Assembly (NCBI RefSeq): GCF_001083785.1
Contig: NZ_LAVL01000001.1
Coordinates: 231,629-295,628, forward strand
DNA from: Nonomuraea sp. SBT364
GTDB taxonomy: Bacteria; Actinomycetota; Actinomycetes; Streptosporangiales; Streptosporangiaceae
Length of the DNA stretch: 64,000 bases
Direction of reading: 5' to 3'
Shown piece after piece: positions 17,441 to 25,704 of the stretch; the first letter of the stretch is position 1; the number at the start of each line of letters is the position of its first letter. Position numbers and translations under genes: made by a program. The notes beneath the pieces were generated by a model that made no database searches, was not told the DNA's origin, and worked only from the letters and a program-made list of their open reading frames with translations.

Positions 17441-17517
17441 GGGGACTTGAACCCCCATGCCCCGCAAAGGGCACTAGCACCTCAAGCTAGCGCGTCTGCC
17501 TATTCCGCCACCCGGAC
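17432..17517 (-). tRNA. tRNA-Leu (anticodon GAG)
   Basis: Reading the minus strand from 17517, GTCCGGG pairs with CTCGGAC to give a seven-base acceptor stem with one G-U pair. The anticodon arm is CTAGC-TTGAGGT-GCTAG, giving anticodon GAG (Leu). A long variable arm (GTGCCCTTTGCGGGGCAT region) and a T arm with GGTTCAAGTC follow. The length of 86 bases fits a class II tRNA, and CCA is not encoded. Its 3' end borders the recombinase pseudogene and is copied at 1451-1462, so it served as an integration target. Confidence 0.95.
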
Positions 17518-17839
17518 TTGGTGCCTGCACGTGAGACCGTCATCTCGCGTCGGCTCCGTAAGGTTAGCAAACTCTGGGGAGTGCGTCATACCGCTTAACC
17601 GGGCGGGCGTGGCGACCTCCATTTCTTGGCCTTGGCAAGCGCATGTCGTGGCGCGTCGCGGCAGGTGTGAGGCGGTTCGGGAGGGTTTGGGCGCCACGAG
17701 CTTGACCAGTTGCTGGGTCTCTTGTGAAAAGCCCTTGCGGCAACCGTGGGTGCTGCTACGGTTACGGACCGTTGAGGGGTGAGTCCGTGGACCGGCTTCA
17801 CCTGACGGTGGGGCCGGTCCTGGAAACCGAGGAGGTCAC
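17518..17839. other. Intergenic region upstream of the secreted-protein gene
   Basis: About 320 bases between the 5' end of tRNA-Leu and the gene at 17840. It should contain the promoters of both. GAGGAGGTCAC at its right end is the ribosome-binding site for GTG 17840. No other feature was recognised. Confidence 0.45.
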
Positions 17840-18433
17840 GTGGCACGCACGGCGCGGCAGGCGAGGGCGATGTCCCTCGATGCGCGGCGCGTGCCCGTGA
17901 TGGTCTCAACAGAGGATCCGATCACCCGCAGGGCTGACCGGATGGCGCGGTTCGCGGCCGGCGCCCGTCGGGTAGTCGTGCGAGCGGTCGCGGTCGGCAG
18001 TGTGCTGGCCGCGGGTTGGCTGCTCGCACTTCTGTTCGGGATGCTCTTCTCCGCTCCGGCTGCCGCGGATTCCACCGCGGCGACAGGAGCCGGCACACCC
18101 CCACATGCCACCGGGTCCATCACGGACGGTTTCCCCCCGGTAGGCGCGGCCCCGGTGTTCGACAACGCCGGGGCGATGGCCGGGCTGAAGGTCGACGGGC
18201 TCACCAGCCAGTCGGATCCCGGCCTCCCGCCATCCTCCACCGCCGACAACATCCTGGACACCGATGGCTTGGTGCCCAACGGCAGTGGCAACGGCCCCTT
18301 CGGGTCCAACATGGGGGACGTCGCGAGGTCCGTCTTCGACCCGCGGCTCGAGGTCATGCACGTCGCTCTTCCGTACGTGCTGCCCCCTGTCGTCCGCACA
18401 GCGGCGGACGACCCTTCTTTCTCTCCTGACTGA
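17840..18433 (+). CDS. Secreted or membrane-anchored hypothetical protein (197 aa)
   Basis: GTG 17840 follows a strong GGAGG. After a basic N-terminus a hydrophobic stretch near residues 51-75 ends in APAAADS, so the rest is exported or membrane-tethered. The exported part is Gly/Ser/Pro-rich and ends FDPRLEVMHVALPYVLPPVV, with no recognised domain. It lies 210 bases ahead of the chaplin-domain gene on the same strand, so a role at the cell surface is plausible but unproven. Confidence 0.65.
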   Translation: MARTARQARAMSLDARRVPVMVSTEDPITRRADRMARFAAGARRVVVRAVAVGSVLAAGWLLALLFGMLFSAPAAADSTAATGAGTPPHATGSITDGFPPVGAAPVFDNAGAMAGLKVDGLTSQSDPGLPPSSTADNILDTDGLVPNGSGNGPFGSNMGDVARSVFDPRLEVMHVALPYVLPPVVRTAADDPSFSPD

Positions 18434-18643
18434 GTCCCCGCCACAGGGTTCCGGCTCCCCGATGCCGGTGGCGGAGCGCGGCTCAAATCCCTCCGCCGTC
18501 GGGTGACACGTCAGTCTCTGGTTCGCGAATTCCCCGAGGTCTCCGCTGTGCGCGGCGCCCTGCGCTTCCGCAGGCCCCGCACGGGTCTCGGCTGGGCGCG
18601 AGCTGTCAGGTAATCCCCCAAGAAATCAGTAGGAGCATCCATT

Positions 18644-20611
18644 ATGCGTACGTGGGCGAAGGCTTCGGCTCCAGCGGCTCTGCTCGCGGTAGCGGTCATG
18701 TCATTCGGCGGCGGCACCGCGCTCGCCGACACCGACGGCGACTCCTCCCTCGGCGGCGGCAACCAGGTCAACCTGCCCATCTCGCTGCCGATCGACATCA
18801 GCGGCAACTCGGTCGCGGCGGCCGGCGAGTCCAGCGCCAACTCCAAGGGGGGCGCGTCGGTGGTCAACACCGGCAAGGGCGGCATCCCCAACAAGACCTC
18901 CGGCGAATCCAGCGTCCTGGGCGGCAACCAGGTCAACGCGCCGATCAGCGCCCCGATCAACGCCTGCGGCAACGCGGTCTCGCTGTTCGGCAGCTCCGAC
19001 GCCGGGTGCACCGGCGGCTCGACGGTCAAGACCTCGGGCAAGGGCGGTGCCGGCGGCAACCGCACCTCGGGCGACCACAGCCTGATCGGCGGCAACCAGG
19101 TCACCGCGCCGATCTCGGCCCCGATCAACGCGTGCGGCAACGCGCTGGCCATCTTCGGTGACGCCACGGCGGGCTGCAAGGGTGGCGCCTCGGTGCACAA
19201 CACCGGCACGGGCGTCGGGGGCAACACCACGTCGGGTCGCGCCTCGGCGCTCGGCGGCAACCAGGTGATCGCGCCGATCAGCGGCCCGATCAACATCTGC
19301 GGCAACTCGGTGGCCGCGTTCGGCGAGGCGTTCGCGGGCTGCAAGGGCGGCTCGTCCGTCACCAACGGCGGCGGGCACGGGCACCACTACCACAGCTCGC
19401 GGCACCCGGGCTCGACCGGCAACGACACCGACGGGCGCTACGGCGCGGGCAGCGGCAACCAGGTCATCGCCCCGATCAGCCTGCCCGTCACCGCCTGCGG
19501 CAACGCGGTCGGCAACGCGCCGGCTGGGTGCGAGGGCGGCTCGTCGGTGCGCAACACCGCGGCCGGCTCAGGGGCGGGCGGCAACCGGACGTCCGGCAGG
19601 TCCGGCGTGCTCAGCGGCAACCAGGTGGTCGCCCCGGTCACGGCACCGGTCAACGTCTGCGGCAACGCGGTGGCGGTGTTCGGTGAGGCGTTCGCCGGGT
19701 GCAAGGGCGGCGTCTCGGTGAAGAACGGCGGCAAGGGCGCCGGCGGCAACGTCACCTCCGGGCGTTCCGGGGTCGGCTCGGGCAACCAGGTCGTGGCTCC
19801 CATCACGGCCCCGATCAACGCCTGCGGCAACGCGGTCGCGGCGCTCGGCCTGGCGGAGGCCCACTGCAAGGGCGGCGCGCACGTCTATCCCCACAACGGC
19901 GTGGGCGGCGGCGGCAACGTCACCTCCGGCAGGTCCGGCGTGCTGGCCGGCAACCAGGTGATCGCGCCGATCACCGCCCCGGTCAACGTCTGCGGCAACG
20001 CCGTGGCCGTCCTGGGTGACGCCGCCGCCGGGTGCCTCGGCGGGGCCAACGTCGGCACGCCGCCGCACGACGGCGGCTACGGCCACTACATGCGCCACAG
20101 CGGCAAGGTCCGCAACGCGCAGGCGAGCGGCCTGCTGCCCGCGCTCCCGGCGGTGCCCGCGCTGAGCGGTCTGCAGGACGTCGGCAGCGTCGCCCAGCAG
20201 ATGAGCGGCTCCGGCCTGCCTCCGCTGCCCGTCGTCGGCGACGTCACCGGCCAGCTCGGCCTGCCCGAGGTCCCGGGCCTGCCCGGCGTGCCCGCCCAGC
20301 CCGCCACCCCGGCGCAGCACGGCAAGAAGCCGGCGGTGCAGGGCAAGCAGCGCACCTCCGCCGCGACCGGCCCCGTGTCGGCGCTGGAGCCGGCGACCGC
20401 GCTGGTCGCCTCCACCCCGGTCGGCGGCGCCGTGAGCTCCGCGACCGGCGGCCTGCCCACCGGTGACCTGGGCCTGATGAGCGCCGCGCAGCCGGCCGGC
20501 GTCACCGGGATGTCCACCGGCTCGCTGTTCGCGCTGGTGCTGGGCGCCATGTGCGCCGCCTCGGCGACCCTGTTCGCCACCACCCGCCGCTTCCGCCTCG
20601 GCCGGAAGTAG
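18644..20611 (+). CDS. Multi-repeat chaplin-domain surface protein
   Basis: A 655-residue secreted protein with a 28-residue signal peptide (ending ALADT) and eight chaplin-type repeats spaced about 50-60 residues apart. Typical repeat: GNQVIAPITAPVNVCGNAVA then GDAAAGCLGG. Seven repeats have two Cys; the first has none. Gly-rich linkers (SGKGG, TSGRSG) separate them. A Pro-rich stretch and a hydrophobic helix near residues 620-645 followed by RRFRLGRK anchor the C-terminus; no canonical LPXTG is seen. Chaplins are amyloid-forming proteins that coat aerial hyphae and spores and normally have one or two domains. An AGGAG precedes ATG 18644. Confidence 0.88.
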   Translation: MRTWAKASAPAALLAVAVMSFGGGTALADTDGDSSLGGGNQVNLPISLPIDISGNSVAAAGESSANSKGGASVVNTGKGGIPNKTSGESSVLGGNQVNAPISAPINACGNAVSLFGSSDAGCTGGSTVKTSGKGGAGGNRTSGDHSLIGGNQVTAPISAPINACGNALAIFGDATAGCKGGASVHNTGTGVGGNTTSGRASALGGNQVIAPISGPINICGNSVAAFGEAFAGCKGGSSVTNGGGHGHHYHSSRHPGSTGNDTDGRYGAGSGNQVIAPISLPVTACGNAVGNAPAGCEGGSSVRNTAAGSGAGGNRTSGRSGVLSGNQVVAPVTAPVNVCGNAVAVFGEAFAGCKGGVSVKNGGKGAGGNVTSGRSGVGSGNQVVAPITAPINACGNAVAALGLAEAHCKGGAHVYPHNGVGGGGNVTSGRSGVLAGNQVIAPITAPVNVCGNAVAVLGDAAAGCLGGANVGTPPHDGGYGHYMRHSGKVRNAQASGLLPALPAVPALSGLQDVGSVAQQMSGSGLPPLPVVGDVTGQLGLPEVPGLPGVPAQPATPAQHGKKPAVQGKQRTSAATGPVSALEPATALVASTPVGGAVSSATGGLPTGDLGLMSAAQPAGVTGMSTGSLFALVLGAMCAASATLFATTRRFRLGRK

Positions 20612-20657
20612 CCGCACACGGCCACTGCCCGCAGCCGGCGGGTAGTGCGCGATAGAC

Positions 20658-20698
20658 GCTTTGCCCGTTCCGGGGGCGCGGCCCGGGGCGGGCAAAGC
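20658..20698. terminator. Bidirectional terminator hairpin
   Basis: GCTTTGCCCG (20658-20667) and CGGGCAAAGC (20689-20698) are perfect complements around a G/C-rich loop. It lies between the convergent chaplin-protein and DUF5703 genes and is followed by a T-rich stretch, so it can serve both. Confidence 0.7.
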
Positions 20699-20703
20699 CT
20701 TTG

Positions 20704-20889
20704 TCATAGTGTGCTGCGGACACGCACGATCTTCCGGCGCAGCCGTACGCGGCGGCTCCCGTCGGGATACAACCGCACCCGCGCGAGCTCCCACTGGCCG
20801 TACTCCGCGTGTTCGGTCAGCAGCTGACGTGCGGCTTCGCGGGACAGGTCGCGCGGAATGAAGATATCCATGTAGGAGTAGTCGAGCAC
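20704..20889 (-). CDS. DUF5703 family protein
   Basis: This 61-residue protein has the conserved core of DUF5703: YMDIFIPRDLSREAARQLLT, then EHAEYGQWELARVRLYPDG and an Arg-rich end. GTG 20889 is chosen because the family begins a few residues before the first aromatic pair; a GGAG lies ten bases upstream. Function unknown, but widely kept in actinobacteria. It is convergent with the chaplin gene and divergent from topA. Confidence 0.8.
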   Translation of the reverse strand: MLDYSYMDIFIPRDLSREAARQLLTEHAEYGQWELARVRLYPDGSRRVRLRRKIVRVRSTL

Positions 20890-21081
20890 AACGATTAGTC
20901 TCCAGGGTGAGTCAGGGCGCCATGCGTCTCGATGGGCCCTTATTCTGCGTGCTTGTGGGTGGACCCGGAAGCTAGTGGGTAGCCCCGGGGGAAGGAAAAA
21001 TCCGCGAGTCGGGTTACCTTTCAGATCTGTGCCGGCTCCCGGCAGGGGGAATTGCGAGCGAACAGCGAGGTAGGAAGCAGC

Positions 21082-23772
21082 GTGCCAGCCAACAACGGCA
21101 GCGCCGGCGGAACACGCCTGGTGATCGTGGAGTCGCCCGCCAAGGCGAAGAAGATCGGCGAATTCCTCGGCGCCGGCTACATCGTCGAGTCCAGCATCGG
21201 TCATATCCGCGATCTGCCGGAGCGGGCCGACGACATCCCCGAGAAGTTCAAGGGGGAGGCGTGGGCACGCCTGGGCGTCAACGTGGAGCACGACTTCGAG
21301 CCGCTGTACGTGGTCAACGCGGACAAGCGTTCGCAGGTCAGCAAGCTCAAGCAGCTGCTCAAGGACGCCGACGAACTTTACCTGGCCACTGACGAGGACC
21401 GCGAGGGCGAGGCCATCGCCTGGCACCTCCAGGAGGTGCTCAAGCCGCGGGTGCCGGTGCACCGCATGGTCTTCCACGAGATCACCATGCAGGCCATCCG
21501 CAACGCCGTGGCCAACCCGCGCGACCTCAACCTGCGCCTGGTCGACGCCCAGGAGACCCGCCGCATCCTCGACCGCCTCTACGGCTACGAGGTCAGCCCG
21601 GTCCTGTGGAAGAAGGTCAAGCCCCGGCTGTCCGCGGGCCGCGTCCAGTCGGTGGCGACGAGGCTGGTGGTGGAGCGCGAGCGTGACCGGATGGCGTTCA
21701 CCGCCGCCCACTACTGGGACCTGCAGGCGCTGTTCGACACCGGCAGGGCCGAGGAGCGGCCGCGCGACTTCACCGCCACGCTGAGCGGCGTCGACGGCAA
21801 GCGGGTCGCCCAGGGCCGCGACTTCGCCAGCACCGGCCTGCTCAAGAACAACGACGTGCTGCACCTGACCGAGGCCGCCGCGGGCGAGCTGGCGGGCCGG
21901 CTGCGCGATTCGTCGTTCGCCGTCAAGTCCGTCGAGCGCAAGCCCTACACCCGCAAGCCGTACGCGCCGTTCCGGACGACCACTTTGCAGCAGGAGGCCA
22001 GCCGCAAGCTGGGCTTCTCCACCAAGTACACGATGCAGGTGGCGCAGCGCCTCTACGAAGAGGGCTACATCACCTACATGCGTACCGACAGCACCACGCT
22101 GTCGGAGACCGCCGTCGCCGCCGCCCGTTCGCAGGCCATCAAGCTGTACGGCGAGGCGTACGTCCCGGACAAGCCACGCGTTTACACCGGCAAGGTGAAG
22201 AACGCGCAGGAGGCGCACGAGGCGATCCGGCCGTCCGGCGAGCAGTTCCGCACGCCCGGCGAGACCGGGCTGAGCGGCGACAAGTTCCGGCTGTACGAGC
22301 TCATCTGGCAGCGCACGGTGTCGTCGCAGATGAAGGACGCCGTCGGCGAGTCGGTCACGGTCAAGGTGGCCGGCCGGTCGTCGGCCGGCGAGGACGTCGA
22401 GTTCAGCGCCTCCGGCCGGACGATCACGTTCTACGGCTTCCTCAAGGCGTACGTGGAGGGCCACGACGACCCGTCGACCGACCGCGACGACTCCGAGAAG
22501 CGGCTGCCCAACCTGGCCGAGGGCGACGCGCTGAGCGCGACCCGGCTGGACGTGGCGGGTCACTCGACCAAGCCGCCGGCCCGCTACACCGAGGCGTCGC
22601 TGGTCAAGGAGCTGGAGGATCGCGAGATCGGCCGCCCGTCGACGTACGCGTCGATCATCGGCACGATCCTGGACCGCGGCTACGTGTTCAAGAAGGGCAC
22701 CGCGCTGGTGCCCTCCTTCCTCGCGTTCGCCGTGGTCAACCTGCTGGAGCAGCATTTCGGCAACCTGGTCGACTACGACTTCACCGCCGACATGGAGAAG
22801 GTGCTCGACGACATCGCCAACGACCGGGCGGAGCGGGTGCCGGAGCTGCAGCGCTTCTACTTCGGCGCCGACGGCGACGAGGGCCTGAAGGAGATGGTCA
22901 CCGACCTGGGCGACATCGACGCCAAGGAGATCAGCTCGTTCCCGATCCGGGGCACCGACATCGTCATCCGCGTCGGCCGCTACGGCCCGTACCTGGATCG
23001 CGACGGCGCCCGGGTCAACGTGCCCGAGGACATGACCCCCGACGAGCTGACCGCCGAGAAGGCCGAGGAGCTGTTCTCGCGCCCGACCGGCGCCCGCGAG
23101 CTGGGCCGTGACCCGGTGACGGGGCACCAGATCGTGGCCAAGGACGGCCGGTTCGGTCCGTACGTGACCGAGATCCTGCCGGAGGAGGCGCCGCCCGCCG
23201 AGGGCGCGCCGAAGAAGCGGACGAAGAAGGCGGACGCCCCCAAGCCGCGCACCAGCTCGCTGTTCAAGACGATGTCGCTCGACACGATCACGCTCGACGA
23301 CGCGCTGCGGCTGCTGACGATCCCGCGTGAGGTGGGCGAGCTCGACGGTGAGCCGGTGGTCGCGCACAACGGGAAGTTCGGCCCGTACCTGAAGAAGGGC
23401 ACCGACTCGCGCTCGCTCGGGTCCGAGGAGGACCTGCTGACGGTCACGATCGAGCAGGCCAAGCAGCTGTTCGCGCAGCCGAAGCAGCGGGGCAGGGGCC
23501 GGGCGGCGGCGGCGCCGCCGCTGCGCGAGCTGGGTGACGACCCCAACTCCAAGAAGCCGGTCGTGGTCAAGGAGGGCCGTTTCGGGCCGTACGTGACCGA
23601 CGGCGAGACCAACGCCTCGCTCCGCAAGGGCGACACGGTGGAGGAGATCACCATCGAGCGGGCGGCGGAGCTGCTGGCCGAGCGGCGTGACAGGGCGCCC
23701 GCGCCGAAGAAGACGACCAAGAAGGCGCCGGCCAAGAAGGCGCCCGCGAAGAAGCCCGCCGCCAAGTCCTGA
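21082..23772 (+). CDS. topA: DNA topoisomerase I
   Basis: An 896-residue type IA topoisomerase that relaxes negative supercoils by passing a single strand through a transient break. The N-terminal Toprim domain has VIVESPAKAKKI and the metal motif DEDREGEAIAWH near residue 104. The active-site Tyr is in YITYMRTDST near residue 332. The C-terminal part has four topo-C repeats marked by GRYGPY, GRFGPY, GKFGPY and GRFGPY and a Lys/Ala/Pro-rich tail that probably holds DNA; no zinc-finger cysteines, as usual for actinobacteria. GTG 21082 after AGGTAGGAAG is preferred; TTG 21052 is an in-frame alternative. Confidence 0.97.
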   Translation: MPANNGSAGGTRLVIVESPAKAKKIGEFLGAGYIVESSIGHIRDLPERADDIPEKFKGEAWARLGVNVEHDFEPLYVVNADKRSQVSKLKQLLKDADELYLATDEDREGEAIAWHLQEVLKPRVPVHRMVFHEITMQAIRNAVANPRDLNLRLVDAQETRRILDRLYGYEVSPVLWKKVKPRLSAGRVQSVATRLVVERERDRMAFTAAHYWDLQALFDTGRAEERPRDFTATLSGVDGKRVAQGRDFASTGLLKNNDVLHLTEAAAGELAGRLRDSSFAVKSVERKPYTRKPYAPFRTTTLQQEASRKLGFSTKYTMQVAQRLYEEGYITYMRTDSTTLSETAVAAARSQAIKLYGEAYVPDKPRVYTGKVKNAQEAHEAIRPSGEQFRTPGETGLSGDKFRLYELIWQRTVSSQMKDAVGESVTVKVAGRSSAGEDVEFSASGRTITFYGFLKAYVEGHDDPSTDRDDSEKRLPNLAEGDALSATRLDVAGHSTKPPARYTEASLVKELEDREIGRPSTYASIIGTILDRGYVFKKGTALVPSFLAFAVVNLLEQHFGNLVDYDFTADMEKVLDDIANDRAERVPELQRFYFGADGDEGLKEMVTDLGDIDAKEISSFPIRGTDIVIRVGRYGPYLDRDGARVNVPEDMTPDELTAEKAEELFSRPTGARELGRDPVTGHQIVAKDGRFGPYVTEILPEEAPPAEGAPKKRTKKADAPKPRTSSLFKTMSLDTITLDDALRLLTIPREVGELDGEPVVAHNGKFGPYLKKGTDSRSLGSEEDLLTVTIEQAKQLFAQPKQRGRGRAAAAPPLRELGDDPNSKKPVVVKEGRFGPYVTDGETNASLRKGDTVEEITIERAAELLAERRDRAPAPKKTTKKAPAKKAPAKKPAAKS

Positions 23773-23784
23773 GAGCCCTCTCAG
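23769..23784. terminator. Small hairpin after topA
   Basis: CTGAGAG and CTCTCAG (23769-23784) are perfect complements around CC and overlap the topA stop region. The next gene starts 43 bases further on the same strand, so it may only partly terminate. Confidence 0.4.
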
Positions 23785-23826
23785 CGGCCGTACGCGGGCC
23801 CGAACGGGCGCTCGTAGCATGACGGC

Positions 23827-25038
23827 GTGGTCTTCGTCTTCTTCATGGTGGCTGTGGTCACGGCCGTCCACTATTACCTGTGGCACAGGCTCGTGCGCTC
23901 CACCACCCGGCCGGGAAGGCTGCGCAGGAGCCTGAGCTTCGCGGTGGCCGGGCTGTTCGTGCTCGTGGTGGCGACGTTCGTCGGGTCGCGGGTCGAGGCG
24001 TTCCACTGGCTGGCCTGGCCGGGCTTCCTGTGGATCGCGCTGATGTTCTACCTGTTCGTGTTCCTCGTGGTGCTGGAGGTGCCGCGGGCGGTGGTGGCGC
24101 TGGTGACGCGCCGGCGCGCGGCGCGCCGGGCGCCGGTGGCCGAGCTGGTGTCCGCGGGAGCCGGCCCGGTGGTGGCCGAGGAGGCGCCCGAGCCGGCGGC
24201 CGACGCCATGAGCAGGCGGCTCTTCCTGGGGCGGGCCACCGCCGCCGTCGCGGGCGTCAGCGCGCTGGGCACGGTCGGGTACGGCGCGACCGTGGCGCTG
24301 GGCGACCCGGTGATCGAGCCGGTCAGGGTGACGCTGCCGGGGCTCGACCAGCGGTTGCGCGGGCTGCGGTTCGCCGTGGTGAGCGACATCCACCTGGGGC
24401 CGCTCACCGGGATCGGGCACACCGAGCGGATCGTGCGCATGATCAACGGCATGGAGGCCGACGTCGTGGCGATCGTCGGCGACCTGGTCGACGGCTCGGT
24501 GGCCGCGCTCGGGCGGCTGGCCAAGCCGTTCCAGCACCTGGAGTCCCGTTACGGGGCCTATTTCGTGACCGGGAACCACGAATACTTCACCGAGGAGGGG
24601 CCCGGCGAGTGGGTCGAGGAGCTGGCCGGGCTCGGGGTGCGGTCGCTGCGCAACGAGCGGGTGGAGATCCGTCACCAGGGCGCCGTGCTGGACCTGGCCG
24701 GGGTGAACGACCTCAACGGCGTCGCCATGGACGACGGGCCCGACTTCGGCAAGGCACTCGGCGGGCGCGACCCCGGCCGGGCGGCCGTGCTGCTCGCGCA
24801 CCAGCCGTTGCAGGCTGAGCAGGCCGCCGAACACGGCGTCGACCTGCAGCTCTCCGGGCACACGCACGGCGGGCAGATGATGCCGTTCAACCTGGTGGTC
24901 CCCCTGCAGCAGCCGGTCGTGTCGGGGCTCGGCACGGTCAAGGGCATGCCGGTCTACGTCACGCGCGGGGCCGGGTTCTGGGGGCCGCCGGTGCGCGTCG
25001 GGGCGCCGCCCGAGATCACTATGCTGGAGCTGCGCTGA
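23827..25038 (+). CDS. Membrane-anchored metallophosphoesterase (YkuE-like)
   Basis: A 403-residue protein. Two or three hydrophobic helices lie in the first 90 residues and a twin-Arg-like RRLFLGRATAAVAGVSALG near residue 130. The calcineurin-like phosphoesterase motifs follow in order: VSDIHLG, GDLVDG, GNHEYF and SGHTHGGQ, whose Asp, His and Asn residues bind two metal ions. The active site probably faces outside the cytoplasm. Relatives cleave phosphoesters, including lipid-linked ones; the substrate here is unknown. GTG start 23827, 55 bases after topA. Confidence 0.9.
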   Translation: MVFVFFMVAVVTAVHYYLWHRLVRSTTRPGRLRRSLSFAVAGLFVLVVATFVGSRVEAFHWLAWPGFLWIALMFYLFVFLVVLEVPRAVVALVTRRRAARRAPVAELVSAGAGPVVAEEAPEPAADAMSRRLFLGRATAAVAGVSALGTVGYGATVALGDPVIEPVRVTLPGLDQRLRGLRFAVVSDIHLGPLTGIGHTERIVRMINGMEADVVAIVGDLVDGSVAALGRLAKPFQHLESRYGAYFVTGNHEYFTEEGPGEWVEELAGLGVRSLRNERVEIRHQGAVLDLAGVNDLNGVAMDDGPDFGKALGGRDPGRAAVLLAHQPLQAEQAAEHGVDLQLSGHTHGGQMMPFNLVVPLQQPVVSGLGTVKGMPVYVTRGAGFWGPPVRVGAPPEITMLELR

Positions 25039-25079
25039 CTTTACGCATAGCAGTGGTCACGCTGGGCTAATCTAGAGTA

Positions 25080-25095
25080 GTATCCGAACGGATAC
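25080..25095. promoter_or_regulatory. Palindromic putative operator before the XRE gene
   Basis: GTATCCG-AA-CGGATAC is a seven-base perfect inverted repeat ending 15 bases before ATG 25111. Its position fits autorepression by the helix-turn-helix protein encoded next to it, as in many antitoxin-type regulators. Binding is not shown. Confidence 0.6.
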
Positions 25096-25110
25096 CACTG
25101 GAGGTGGCGG

Positions 25111-25602
25111 ATGAAGCCCGACGTCAAGTTCTGGGCCGAGCACGGCGCGATGCTGCTGAAAAGCGCCCGCCACACCGCGCGGCTGCACCAGCAGCAGCTC
25201 GCGGAGGGCAGCGGCACCTCACGCACCACACTGTCGGCCTATGAGCACGGGCGTAAGTCCCCCACCCTGGAGACCGCCGGGCGCATCCTCGACGCCGCCG
25301 GATTCCGGCTCGCCCTGGAGCCCAAGGTGGAGTTCGCCGGTTCTGTGCCGAGTTGTCTCCCCCGGCTGCCGATCGCCGTGGCCCTGGGCATTGTGGCCCA
25401 CGGCGGCCGGGTCTACGATCTGGCCGACCGCGAGCAACGCCGAGCGGCCTACACGGCGCTGCTGTGCGAAGGCGGGCCGCAGGATTTGCTCGATCACGTG
25501 GATGGGGTGTTGCTCGTCGAGCTGTGGGAAGACCTCGATCTGCCCGTGGCCGTCCGCACGGCCTGGGCGCCACTGGTCGAGCGGGCGCGGCGCGGTGACT
25601 GA
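25111..25602 (+). CDS. XRE-family helix-turn-helix regulator, antitoxin-like
   Basis: A 163-residue protein whose first 70 residues form an XRE helix-turn-helix (ARLHQQQLAEGSGTSRTTLS followed by AYEHGRKSPTLETAGRIL). The rest is helical and contains YDLADREQRRAAYTALLCEG, a pattern of small regulators and antitoxins that often control a nucleotidyltransferase or similar toxin. No toxin gene follows; the next 100 bases hold no sizeable frame. A GGAGG precedes ATG 25111 and a palindrome overlaps the promoter area, suggesting self-control. Confidence 0.8.
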   Translation: MKPDVKFWAEHGAMLLKSARHTARLHQQQLAEGSGTSRTTLSAYEHGRKSPTLETAGRILDAAGFRLALEPKVEFAGSVPSCLPRLPIAVALGIVAHGGRVYDLADREQRRAAYTALLCEGGPQDLLDHVDGVLLVELWEDLDLPVAVRTAWAPLVERARRGD

Positions 25603-25704
25603 CGGAGCTGGGATCGAAGATGGTGTTCATGAACGGTGCACTCACCGGCGCACAGCCGGTTATATCCGACTCGTCGCTCCCTCTTACCTGGATACGCTGA
25701 CATC

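Noticed and set aside
17518..17782. Extension of the recombinase frame through tRNA-Leu
   Set aside because: The frame merely reads across the tRNA gene (CPRGDLNPHAP), a common artefact next to tRNA attachment sites.
18700..20100. Periodic DNA repeats that might be a CRISPR array
   Set aside because: The repeats are imperfect, about 150-200 bases apart, and encode chaplin domains in one frame. A CRISPR array would have short, near-identical repeats.
20890..24867. Long minus-strand open frame opposite topA and the metallophosphoesterase
   Set aside because: It is antisense to two clear genes. Only the short DUF5703 gene at its far left end (20704-20889) is real.
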